From Alisma plantago-aquatica (taxonomy: Eukaryota > Streptophyta > Magnoliopsida > Alismatales > Alismataceae), in NCBI GenBank assembly GCA_963693085.1, contig OY856413.1, positions 545,964,879-546,028,878 of the forward strand: 64,000 bases of DNA, read 5' to 3'. A model generated the notes under the pieces. It saw only the letters and a list, made by a program, of their open reading frames with translations, was not told the DNA's origin and ran no database searches. The translations under genes were made by a program, and so were the position numbers. Shown here one piece after another: positions 21,542-32,173 of the stretch (position 1 is the first letter of the stretch; each line of letters begins with the position of its first letter).

Positions 21542-24500
21542 TGTGACCAACTCAGTTTTCTTTCTCTGTGACTACACCCTTTCTCTTTCTAGTAGTGGCC
21601 CATATACTCAATTGAGCTTAGATGCATAGTTGGATGTGATGCAAGCTCTATTATAGTCACTTTGATTTTGTAATTCAAGATGTGACATTACTTTGCACGT
21701 TTTACCTATGTTACATGCCTTAATGTATCATGATTTTGTCTTTAATTTTGATCCTCATCATGATACTCTCTTGTCTCTTTAAGGTATATGAAGTTGTATA
21801 GGATTCAAATACGAATCTAACCACTCAAGAATCATCCTAATCGGGCATTGGTAGCCCAAGTTATGGGCATTTGAACTTTACTAATTAATCTTTTATTTAC
21901 ACTCAATTTGAACCTTTTCGGGCCCAATTTTAGTTGTGGCCCATCAGGGGAGAGCGTCCCAGACGCTTGTTTCCCCCTTTCCCTTCCTCATCAGGAAATG
22001 ATCGTGGGGCTGGAGGAGGTTTCTTTGACCTCCACCCAAATCTAGCAATAGAGGGAAACTGGAAGTGGTTTGAACCCTAACTTGCCCATCTATTAAACTC
22101 CCTCATCCAACCCTACTTCCCCTTCTTCGTTTCTTCTTTTTCCTGAATTTGCATGCTGCTTCACGGCGAGAAATCACCAAATGTCCCTCCTTGAGTTCTG
22201 TTGCCCCCATGGGAGGGAAAGATCGCCTGCTCCTCGCAACTCCAGGGCGCCATTGGCCCTTGTCGCAGACTCCATCCTCCGTTTAGCGCTAGGGTTGGCC
22301 GCCACCATTCTTCCTTCCTCACTCATGTCTCCCCCCTCATCTCTGCATTTCTTGCTGTATCATGCCCTGGCAGGCTGCCTGCTCGAATCGCCCCTCCTTG
22401 CCACCGTGGGAAGTGCGGATTCCAGTGGCGAGGAGCACCTAGGGCACGGAGGCCACACCCTTGCCCCCGGTCGTCCTTGACCAGCCATACCTAGGGCCGC
22501 TAGAGGCAGTTGGTCGCCAGAGAGTGGGGCGCAAGATCCCCTGCATCTCCCCGGTTCTGCAACCAAGGAATGGAGATCGCGTAGAGTTGGGGTCGCGGAA
22601 GACAAGCGGGCGGTTAGTAGGGGCTGGCGACCTAGCATTTGTGGTAGGCGATGGGTACGACGATGGGTACGAAGGGGTGGCAAGTGGTGACCAGAGTCCC
22701 ACAAACCCTCCTCCACGGTGAAATCAGAAGATTTGCATCAAACGGCCGAGATTTCTACATGAATGAGATGCAACTCTCTAATCCTTCCTTCCTATAATTT
22801 TTAATGTACTTTTTGTAAAAATGATAACTCTCAATCCCTTAGGACAAATCTAACATATTATATATGAAAATTGATCATCTCGACGAGATCTACACATTGG
22901 GTTTGGTCCCAGACTCTAATTTCACTTATTGTTCCCTATTCCCCTAAAATATGCTAACTTTAGTTTTTTGAATGAATTAAATTTATGGACATAATAAAGT
23001 TGGGAACTTAGATGCACGACCATCCTCCTAATCAGGAAACACGTAGCTCTTTTATACTCTTGAACTGATTGAGAGTCTTGATCACCCCAATTGCTCAAGA
23101 ATGACCTTAATTGTACATATGTGCCTAGTTTGAGACTGTAGTGATGTACTCTGCCCTATTAATACTAATCTTGTTCCTAATGACATCTAAGTACTTATAT
23201 GTCTTGGAAACCAGTAACTTTATGATGCCATATGGTACTCATATCTACCATTGTCCTCTTTTGCTATGTTTGTCTTTATGGCACCTAATGCTTTGAATGC
23301 ATACTTTCTATGTGAAGAACTGATTATACTTGATTTAAATGCTATATTTGACCTACGTGATGCATCATACAATATTATATCTTCCAAATCAGTAACCTTG
23401 TGATGGTTGGTATCCTTAAAGTCAATGATCAACTATCTTTCTCTATGGTGGGGTTTGTAACCCTAGTTTGCCTAATGTGACCTTGTGTCTTGAATTGGGG
23501 TTCTTGTGCCCTAATCTCACGCGGATCTTATTATTATGAACTCCCTTCTCTAAACCATTTTGACTCTATTAATAATTTTTTCCTTGATGTGGATGTCCAC
23601 CTAAGTCCTATGTTGACTCACAATGCCATATGAACTATATTGATGATTACATGAATGATTGAAACGTTTATATCCAACGTTGGCATTATGATGCACAAAC
23701 CCTTGGGGGCATCCACCAAAATTCGAATGTGATTCTTATGTCCACACTTTCCTGATCTAGAGCATGCATTATGCTTGGATCCCTTTTCTTGTTTGGATCA
23801 TGACCATGTATACCCTATTATGAGTTTTTGACCCTAGAATGTACATGAGGAACATGAATCTTGTAATAGTCATATTAAATGCATGGAACCTCAAAATGAC
23901 ATGAAATTTGAACCTCACCTTTATGAGGGACCCTAGATCAGTAAAAGATACTCAAACATACTAATAAGAAACTTGTAACCTAACTTGGCCAAAACCCTAA
24001 AATGAGTATATTAGGATTAATGATGAGAAACTAATGCATGTATATGATCTTGTGCTTAATCAGGTGTTTCTTATGGCTAGATGGTCAAGGTTAATTTAAG
24101 TTATGAATCTCTAAATTAGGTATGAGCTATAAATAGTTATATGATTATGTCTTTCTTGCTTGAAATGTGATACATATGTATGCTTGTTTGCTTGCTCAAA
24201 TATTGCCATGTAGTATTCTAGTATGTACTCTATGTTTGTCTCGTATCGTTGTTTTATAACTTGCAAACATAACATGAAAACTCCATTATACAATGTTGAA
24301 ATAGGGTTAACTCTTGGTGATGGCCTTGAAGTCCCTCAGATACAAAAGGGTTAGCTAATCTTGAACATTTTTACAGACTCTTCCAATGGGAAGTAGTCAA
24401 AGGCCTTACAAATCCATGATGTTGTTAGTATAATTGGAGTGAAGTGACATAAAATATGGGTTCTCATTTTTCTATGAACATAACTTGTTTGTTTTTGTTC

Positions 24501-24942
24501 GTTTACTTCTGTAAACCTTTTCAAATTATACAAAACTTATGTATATGTATCTCTTAGCCCTGTACCCGACACCTCGTGTGCTTGACCCGCCTTGTTTCAT
24601 GTATTTTATAGGTTTGGAGATGGCTACAAGTTGATGGTCTTGGTGAGCTATGTCAATTGTTCTTGTTGTATGATCCCTAATATACATGGACAGACTTGTA
24701 AAATTGTACTCTTGAACATGTAATTGAAAGCTTGTAATAAACTATGTTGCTTAACAATACTTGTTGAATGTTGATATTATGATTGATGTCTTTATCTTGT
24801 TATTTGTTCATGTATCCTAAGCTTTATGCTTCCGCATTCGTGCTTTGTTAATACCATGCTAGGGACGGACACCTAGGTCCTATCGCCATTGAATGTGTAG
24901 TCATTTGGAATTAGGATTCGGGTAACAAACGGTTCTGTGACA
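21542..24942 (+). repeat. Probable 3' LTR of Gypsy-3
   Basis: It starts TGTGACCAAC after the polypurine tract. It ends GGTTCTGTGACA, with AATAAA-like GTAATAAAC at about 24734 and a cysteine-and-proline-free CTTCCGCATTC...GGGACGG phrase typical of gypsy R-U5 ends. Length 3401 bp. A TATA-like TATTAAAC near 22091 and a pyrimidine-rich leader precede the GC-rich block at 22180-22720. There is no second copy in the window to prove the ends, and the 5 bp on either side do not match, so it is not a solo LTR with these ends. Confidence 0.55.
22180..22720. other. GC- and CpG-rich block inside the Gypsy-3 LTR
   Basis: The base composition jumps from AT-rich to clearly GC-rich for about 540 bp, with overlapping open frames of 86-118 codons on both strands. 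None shows a recognisable domain. The position just downstream of the putative TATA suggests the transcribed leader (R/U5) and not a gene. A captured piece of a host first exon cannot be excluded. Confidence 0.45.
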
Positions 24943-25059
24943 ACTATCTTGTCTAATATAGGACAATTTATCAGTACAATCAAGCAAAAAGACTTCCTCA
25001 TGAATGCTAAGGCCTTTCAAGCCTTCAAATACCCCAAATTCAAGTGTTTCTCTCTATAA

Positions 25060-25430
25060 CTTTGGAAGAATGGTGCCCGTCTCTTCATCAATCAAGACTT
25101 GCTCTGTGGCTCAGAACATGTCGCGAAAAATGAGAGGATACTGAAGATCCTACTTGATGCCTATTATAAAAAAATCACAAGGGACATAAGCATACTTGCC
25201 AACCTTCGCATGAACGTCCTCTATGATACACATGGGCTTTGTCATGGAGGAATCTGCTAGCTAAATAGTCATGGTGGTAGGGAGTGTCTCAATGAAACCC
25301 AATCTATGGCATAAATTGTATGGCATGATGAAAATGCTAGCGCCCAAATCTGCAACACTAGGACCTTTTGCTTCTTAGGTATTTTGTTGAGAATGATGTC
25401 TGAAATTGTTCTTGCTAATTTTACATTTCA
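25060..25430 (-). pseudogene. Aspartic protease relic of Athila/Tat-type gypsy
   Basis: The minus strand (one frame, several stops) reads GPSVADLGASIFIMPYNLCHRLG, then ETLPTTMTI-stop-LADSS, KPMCIIEDVHAKVGKYAYVPCDF and FRDMF. ADLGAS-x-x-x-MPY and the LADxS...GIxEDV blocks are the protease signature of the non-chromovirus Athila/Tat lineages. The stops replace Gln (LQLAD) and others. It is missed by simple ORF scans because of the stops. Confidence 0.75.
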
Positions 25431-25585
25431 TACTCTTTGATGGTGTTCTTCTTGGTCAATGAAGTATTTATATATTTTTACCATGTTAGAATATCAAAAA
25501 GGGTATCCAAGAAAGGGATGTCCACGTGAAGCTTTTTTTGTAGATTTCTTGCTTTTCATGAATGTAGCATCCAAATTTTGTTTTC

Positions 25586-26520
25586 TTAACACGTGCTTGG
25601 TAGGGAGGCCCTTAGCTTGTAAACTAGCATGTATGGCTCAATAAAATCAACATGTGGTTTCTTAGCACTGGTGGATTTACATGCATCAACACCTATGTCA
25701 TGTATATGTTCCTTATCAACCATTATTGTATCATCATTGTCAAAATCAATAGGAATGATGATTGGTGTCACCAGAAAAGGAGGTGCAACACGTTCCTTGA
25801 ATGTGTAGAAATGACTTTTAGTTGTAAGGTTGCTTGAGATTTTTCTCAAGTTTCCTAGCAAAGGTACATGCAGGAGGGCGTAGAGAGGCAAATAGTTGAG
25901 CCAACTAAGAATCAATGGATCTTTGTAATCCTGGTTATTTGAAAGAATAGTTTATTGGCTAGAAATCATGGTATACAAAGATTGAAGAATCTGTTTGCTA
26001 GCTGAAAACTTTTCATCATTTTTGGTTGGGATAGTATGTTGAGGAATCTAGGGATTTGTTCTAAAATTGTTTCCCCTGGTTGTACCCATAGTTAAGAAAA
26101 TTCCCCATGTAATTGCATTGGTTCGTGGAGTTTTATTGTCGATCGTGTTGGAACTTGGGGGGCCACGACCTTGGTTGTTTACTTCGGCATGACACTACTA
26201 TGATGCATACTCTACTCTTGTTGGATTGTCGTATTAGAAACCAAGATCATTTCTAGCTTGGTTTGGGTAGTAGTAATTGGGTATGGACTGATGTAGATTG
26301 AATTTAAATCTTCCATCATCTATTCTTCATCATGTACATGGGTGATTATCAACATGACATTATATAGGAGTTGGAAGATAAGAGTGGAATGGTAATTTCC
26401 CTTGCATGCTTCATAGAAGAGATTTGCATACTTCACTTGATGCGACAAATGATGTGGTTTCCTGATGAATGCATATTTATCACTTCTATTTGCATCTTTT
26501 AGATCATTCTTTAGAATCAT
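25586..26520 (-). pseudogene. Athila/Tat-type Gag C-terminus relic
   Basis: Read from 26520 downward: HxVKYANLFYEACKGNYHSTLIFQLLYN, MEDLNSIY, then (shifted frame) QSIPNYYYPNQARNDLGF, and LILSWLNYLPLYALLHVPLLGNLRK. Comparison with the plus-strand relative at 42317-42495 (CGICQGHDHSMQ-stop-CQLLYN, MEDLNSIYNIPRQTYYN, NHPRFQYGNP) shows that the YEACKGNYHSTLIF block (26374-26415) is a zinc knuckle in which the first Cys is Tyr and the last is Phe. It lies upstream of the protease relic in the correct order. Confidence 0.7.
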
Positions 26521-26689
26521 TTGGTTGATAATTCCCTTGTTTTATTGTTAATTGTCTTAGTTTATCTTTTCTCTCTTTGATTGGAGTTTTATTAGACACT
26601 TTTAGATTTCTACAAGATGATGGTCCAATCACTCTAAAGATCCAAAATACCCAAGAGCAAAGGTTTTATTTGCACCTTAAACCTCCTAA

Positions 26690-27100
26690 ACTTTCCAAGT
26701 CGATCGACTAACATCCTAGTTGGTCGACTCACATGCAAGAAATGGTCAAGTCCAAAAACTCCAACCGATCAACGGATACCATTAGATCGACTCGCCAACA
26801 AGACTTAGTCAAATTCATAATTAAGAAGACTCACTCTTACTAACGAACCAACTGATTGATCACCAACTAGTCAGCTAACTTGCATTTGGGCCAAAGCAAA
26901 CATTAAAGTCAATCGACTGACTAGACTTCTAGTAGACCCACCTGTGTCACCGACCAAGTCTCCCTATCCACCACCATGAGATGTTTTTAGGGTTCACCCC
27001 TCATTTCCCCCTATAGAAGGAGGGAGAATCTAAACACACATATCATCTTTTACACTTCATGTTTCCTCATATTCGGCCATCTTAGTGACCGCCTAGGATG
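26690..27100 (+). repeat. Orphan LTR-like promoter fragment with TCGATCGAC words
   Basis: Words of the type TCGATCGACTAA, TTGGTCGACTCA, ACCGATCAACGG, AGATCGACTCG and AATCGACTGAC are scattered over 26697-26945. They are followed by CCCCTATAGAAGGAGGGAG near 27009, a TATA-like site and leader layout like those of the copia LTRs here. No partner copy and no boundary can be seen, so this is an inference from layout. Confidence 0.35.
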
Positions 27101-28812
27101 CATGGAGCAAGGACGGGAGAAACATAGTAATCATCTCAGGAGATTGCTTCACTATTGCATCTTGGAAACATGAATTTTATATCCCTATACTTACTCATGT
27201 ATCTATTTATATTATGTCTGAGTAACAACTCCATACTGGGGCAAGGGGAGTATCCCCATAACTATTTCTTTACTTTACTTGTATATTCGAATCAAGATGT
27301 TATTAATTATTGTTCTTTTTGTGACGCCCCATCATGCCATAAAGAAAGATTACTCAAAACTAAAAGTAGAAACAACACTAAGCAAACAGATTACCAGAAA
27401 ACATAGGTAATTAAAACCAATTTCAGTAAAGCACCATAAGTCGAAAACTTATTACAGATGAGTCCACCAAGTTTGCCACATGTTGCATATAACATGTCAT
27501 GTGGAGCTTACATCATTGTAGGTCAATATTCCTATCATCAACCTATCACATAAGATACTGGCTCCACATATATATACAATACAAAAACCTCGTATCGATT
27601 ACATCACCACAAAACATCTCAAAACTGTTGGTATGTATGCCATGAGAGCCAATCATGGGATGATTGGTGGGATACATTAAGATTGATTTGATAAACATAA
27701 AAAGGCGAGCTTCCAATTCTTTCTGGTTCAGTCATATGAGATAGTGATAGAACAGATTGAATGTCTAGAGAATGATAGTACTCAATGACGTATGCCTTCA
27801 GGTTCATGACCTGAACGATGAGATCATACGGATGCTAAGAGTTTGTACATTCTTGTTATGTCCCTAGTCAGATGTCATTGTGGAAGGTAGATAGACAGCA
27901 ATGACACACAAGACTAAATTGTGGTGTTGGTTGATGACAGAATCTCATTAGTCATGATATAGAGATATCAAACCAAACACATAGGTACTTGTTAGAGAAC
28001 AAGGTACCGGACAGACCCACCGTGAGTTTGACACATGGAACCATGAAATGGTAGTCACAGTCAGTACTCACAGTGATGGTGGTGAGTGTGATTCTTAGAC
28101 CTGAAATCACTGCACTCAACACATGTCGTTGGGCACACTTTGACATCATCAAACGCAGTCCTGAAACATGGGTTGTTATAAAGGTGATGATTGGGTGGCT
28201 TTGACACATGGGGCTTTTGAGGGGTGAGTGATAGATATGGGATTTGTCCCTCCTGAGGGAGTTTGATATCCATGGCCACTTGATGAGTAGGATTGAGAAA
28301 GGCGTGCACGCATGTGTGAATCAATATATGATACTGATGTCATACATATCTCTTCCAGTCTACTCTGAGATCAAGGAAGTGAATGAACATTGACAGGATG
28401 ACTATTCCATGCCTCGAGTTCATTCGGGATATCAGTGACAAAGGAATTATACATTCGCTGTAACACCATTCACGGATTGTAGGATGAAAGTTGTTCTCCA
28501 ACTTTCTACTTTCACTTGGGTAGCACTGATGTGTGACTAGGCACCGCTCTTTGCTTGTGAAGTCATAAGTGTTATGGACTTTTACTGCCAACGTGAAATG
28601 GACCTGCAGGGTCACACACATAGGATTTAACTTGGAAGAGGAGTTTTGTCCACAAAGCAATGTTTAGATTGATTACTAAAGGAGTTTAGTAGTTCAATTA
28701 AACACTCAATCAGTCGATGACTCAATATCATATGGTTCAAGGTGTTGGACACATTGATTGGAGTATCAGATTGATTGAAATCGCAATTGACTGATTTTGC
28801 CCAACCTGTGCT

Positions 28813-29225
28813 CCCAACCGATCGGCTCATGTGATGAACCGGTCGGCTGAGGTTGCTGAACCGGTCGGCTGGAGTGTCCAGGCCGATCGGCTCATGCCCA
28901 GGTTGAAACGACCGGTTCAAGGGTTGAACCGATCGGCTCAACTGGTGCAACCGACCAGTTGGGAAAAGTCATGTCGGCAAGAATTTTCCTTTGGTTTCAA
29001 ATTGCCCAATTCGATTGGGAATAATATTGGTATTCGATACCAATTGGGAAAGAAACAAGGAAAGTCTTTTTGAGCCGGATTAGGACCATGAACCGATCGG
29101 TTCAGGGCACCAACCGATCAGTTGGAGTGCCCCAAACGATCGGCTCAGGTCCAACCGATCGGCTCAATGGCCGAACCGATCGGTTCAGTTATGAACCGAT
29201 CATTTCAAGTTGCGAACCGGTTGCT
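28813..29225. repeat. Fourteen AACCGATCGG words phased at about 21 bp in the Copia-B U3
   Basis: Words start at 28815, 28837, 28859, 28881, 28907, 28927 and 28949, and after a 120-bp AT-rich gap at 29091, 29112, 29134, 29153, 29174, 29194 and 29215. Most steps are 19-22 bp. The core is AACCGATCGGTTCA with variants AACCGGTCGG and AAACGATCGG. The other LTR has the same set at 35748-36158, and copy 2 has it on the minus strand (49690-50095 and 56560-56960). Confidence 0.93.
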
Positions 29226-29308
29226 TTTTGTGGAAAAATTCTCGAACCCTTCTACTCATGCTTCAGTCCCGCATTACCCGGGATGGAGAACCCTGTCCCA
29301 TGACTCTC

Positions 29309-29320
29309 CTATATATATAG
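29309..29320 (+). promoter_or_regulatory. TATA box of the Copia-B LTR
   Basis: CCTATATATATAGGGG lies about 90 bp after the last word of the array, and is kept at 36242-36253 and, on the minus strand, in copy 2 (near 49590 and 56455). Confidence 0.7.
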
Positions 29321-29872
29321 GGGTATTGGGGGCTTCTCATAGTACAGCTCAGTGCAGCCAGTTGCTCTGCAAGTTGTCGTTCTCTCTGGTTTTGGTAACC
29401 GTGAGAGAGCCCGAGCAAGTGCTTTCCGCAAAAGGGAGGTGCAACAAGGGAAGGACAACTGCAGTTGCAACAGGAGGCAGGAGAGCGTGTTGGCGACTAG
29501 TACGTCAACAGGAGGGTGCGAATCCTTCCACTTCCTTGTGGGACAAGGAGTGTGGAGTTCCAGGTGGTCCGTGTGGACTACTACAGAGGCGGGAGGACAT
29601 TGCCGCTTAGGAGGACAACTGTCATCCGACAGTCCAGTTCGAGTAGGAGTTGTCAGTCCCGGTGCGACCAGGAGCTGCACAGACACTGTCGAAGTCCGGA
29701 GTTGAAGACCGCGCATTGCGCGAGGTATTGTCGCCGAGTAAGCCTCGGGACAAGGTATGATTCCACAAACCATCCTTTCCTATTATATAGACGTTGACGC
29801 GTTTCCTCGGTATGGGTTTGGGGAGAAATTTTTGTTTCCGTTGCCTTCTCTGTCTCCCCTAAAACCCAACAG

Positions 29873-29889
29873 TGGTATCAGAGCCAGGT
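29873..29889 (+). other. Primer binding site of Copia-B copy 1
   Basis: TGGTATCAGAGCCAGGT begins 1 bp after the LTR end and matches the usual complement of plant initiator tRNA-Met. Confidence 0.92.
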
Positions 29890-30188
29890 CAACTGCTCTA
29901 TATTTTAGGAATATCGATATGATCGATTTTGGTTTGTCGCCTTTATTTATTGCATACGATGCGAATAATATCAGCTTTATGCATGTCCAATCCTAAATCC
30001 ACAAATCCCTAATTACATATATGATATGTATTATTAATGCACTCGATACACGTCGCCCTTAAACGAGTTTTGTGGTGGATGTGTGTAGCGTGATTATGGC
30101 CTATAAATCCCCTATCTGTGTGTGGTTGTTTGTGGTTGCTTGCATCTCGGTCTGCGCACCGATCTTCCCTCTCTTATTCCTGATGTAA

Positions 30189-31107
30189 CTCGAAATAATT
30201 CGAGATTCTTTCCTACCTTTGCTCCCCCCGAATGTAACTCGGGGTTTCCTTTTTAAAGCAATGTAATCAATAGAATAGGATTTTATTTCTTGTTATGTCA
30301 AAGACTGGTGGACATCAAGATGACTGCTCAGACGGTCGGTTCAAGGAGTGAACCGATCGATTGACCTTCCAGACGGTCGGTTCAAGGAGTGAACCGATCG
30401 GTTGATGACCGGTTCGAGGAGCGAGACGAGCGGGTGGCAGACATGACGAGATGCACGACGACCAGGCGAACCGATCGGTTGGAGGAGCCAACCGATCGGC
30501 TGGTGGCATCCAGATGACCGGCTGGAGAGTACAGATCATTCATGTGATGAGTTGATCAACTCGGATGGCAAGGCACAGATGTCCATCTTGTACAGGTTGC
30601 ATGTGATGTAGACCTAGATGACCGTGATTCCTCTTGGCTCGAGGAATCACATTAGGATGGCCATAATCATCGCTTTTATCGTTTTGTGCATGTTTTCTGT
30701 GGGATATAGCATGTATATGATACGTACTATGTATTGTGGTGATTGGATATGTATATGTATATAAAACCAAATCCCTCATTAAAATATTAAGTTTTAGATG
30801 CCTTCCAAATGTGACACACGTGAAAAGCTTGTTCGACCAAGTGTGGGCACGCCCTAGCGTGGTGCACCGTCTACCTCGTGGAAGCGTGAAGGATGAATGT
30901 GTGGGTCTGCCCTAGCAGGGTGCATGTTCATCGTGTTTGCTTTGGGTCGGACTTAACAAGGTGATCTAGATGGGATCTAGTACCTTGAGGCATGGAGATG
31001 ATCATTGCAAGGAGTTGTATATGACATCTTATCAAGAGTTGCATATGATGCAATTGGCAAAAGTTGCCTACCTGAGAGATCTATGTTGTGGGTGACAGCC
31101 CTAGCTG
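30189..31107 (+). ncRNA. Structured leader of Copia-B copy 1 (series of conserved hairpins)
   Basis: Between PBS and gag lie at least six small inverted repeats. They are CTCGAA-ATAA-TTCGAG (30189-30204), CCCCGA-7 nt-TCGGGG (30226-30244), a 10-bp stem GTGATTCCTC with a 7-nt loop (30624-30650), CACGC-CCTA-GCGTG (30848-30861), CTGC-CCTA-GCAG (30907-30918) and CAGC-CCTA-GCTG (31096-31107). The last three share the CCTA loop, an upstream TGTGGG and a downstream GGTSCA. Copy 2 keeps five of them, three with paired changes in the stem (see findings). The region is transcribed as the 5' untranslated leader, where dimerisation and packaging signals are expected. Function is inferred. Confidence 0.6.
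30330..30515. repeat. Internal copy of the AACCGATCGG word array
   Basis: Words resembling the U3 array (CGGTCGGTTCAAGG, GAACCGATCGATTG, GAACCGATCGGTTG, CAACCGATCGGCTGG) recur downstream of the PBS. Copy 2 has the matching stretch at 55308-55470 on the minus strand. The array is therefore not limited to the promoter. Confidence 0.8.
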
Positions 31108-31318
31108 GTCCATGACTTAGAGGATTTCAGGATCTTGCCCACTAGAAGGTTGTACGCTGCAATCTTCCAAATTGATGGTGAGGGCTATCAATTTGAAGTA
31201 AAATAGTGGGAGCGATAATTAATTAAAGGCCTAATTATATCGTCAAACTTTCAAATCAATCAAATAAGTCAAAAATGAGTTTTGGACTAAAATTGCATAT
31301 TTTCCTTTTGTAGTTCAA

Positions 31319-32173
31319 ATGGCAACAAACAACAACAACTTTTCTTTGTGATCGGTCCTTGACAAGGACAAGCTAAATGGGACAAACTTCCACGACTGGT
31401 ATCGGACATTGAGAATTGTTCTCACTCAAGAGCGTAAGCTCTATGTCCTGGATACTCCAATTCCAGAGGAACTCGCTCCTAATGCACCAAGGACAGAAAG
31501 GGATGCTTACAAGAAGCATTCTGATGATGCCATTGATGCAAAGTGCTTGATGCTATGTTCAATGAACCATGAGTTGCAGAGGCAACATGAAAACATGGGT
31601 GTCATAGAGATGATTCTGCATCTCAGGAACATGTATGAAGATCAGGCACGGCAAGAGAGGTACAATGTTTCTAGGGCGTTGTTCAAGTGCGTCATGACAG
31701 AAGGAGATCCAGTTGGTCCTCACACACTCAAGATGATTGGGTATGTGGAGAACCTGCAGAGACTGGGATTTCCACTGAGCCAAGAGTTGGCTACTGACGT
31801 GATACTGCAATCGTTGCCAGAATCTTACAGTCAGTTTGTGATGAACTACAACATGAACAACTTTGATAGGCCACTGTCAGAGTTGTTGGGCATGTTGAGG
31901 ACAGCCGAGTTACAGATGAAGAAGGACAAGCCTAAGTCCGTGATGGTGATCACGAGCAAGAAAGGCAAGTCCAAGCGCAAGGGCAAGGGCAAAGCTAAGA
32001 AAGGTTCTGAAGCTAGCCAGGAGTCCAAGCCATCTTCAGCTCTCAAGGCCAAGGGAGGCGTGACCAAGAAAGGAAATTGCCACCATTGTCAAAAGCCAGG
32101 ACATTGGAAAAGGAATTGTCCTCTCTACCTGGAAGAACAAAAGAAGAAGGAGGCGACTGAAACCTCTACTTAA
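31319..32173 (+). pseudogene. Copia-B copy 1 Gag, one nonsense codon
   Basis: The ATG at 31319 starts MATNNNNFSL, then TGA at codon 11 (31349-31351), then SVLDKDKLNGTNFHDWYRTLRIVL, the standard N-terminus of copia Gag. The rest is open for 274 codons: FPLSQELATDVILQSLPESY and YNMNNFDRPLSELLGMLRTAE are the conserved UBN2/Gag core. A Lys-rich stretch precedes the zinc knuckle CHHCQKPGHWKRNC and LYLEE. The next ATG (31409) lies inside the conserved domain, so the true start is 31319. Family comparison suggests codon 11 was CGA (Arg). Copy 2 has the same stop at the same codon. Confidence 0.88.

Larger units (their letters stand above)
27626..29871 (+). repeat. Copia-B copy 1 5' LTR
   Basis: It is identical in length to 34559-36804 with the same TG...CA ends. 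It contains two word blocks (28813-28960 and 29091-29225), a TATA box and the transcribed R-U5 region. The open frames on its minus strand are discussed among the rejected items. Confidence 0.97.

Noticed and set aside
22181..22721. Small GC-rich protein-coding gene
   Set aside because: Three overlapping frames on both strands compete, none has a domain, and the position inside an LTR explains the leader.
27952..29773. Antisense open frames inside the Copia-B LTR (85-154 codons), also open in the other LTR copies
   Set aside because: Conservation between the LTRs of one element is trivial. Compared with copy 2 the frame shifts and returns (ESRKLENNFHP against EIESWRTTFNP), which argues against coding. 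The ends vary and there is no domain.
29309..29797. Plus- and minus-strand frames of 93-162 codons around the Copia-B R-U5 region
   Set aside because: They overlap on both strands in a GC-richer leader, have no domain and are duplicated only because LTRs are.
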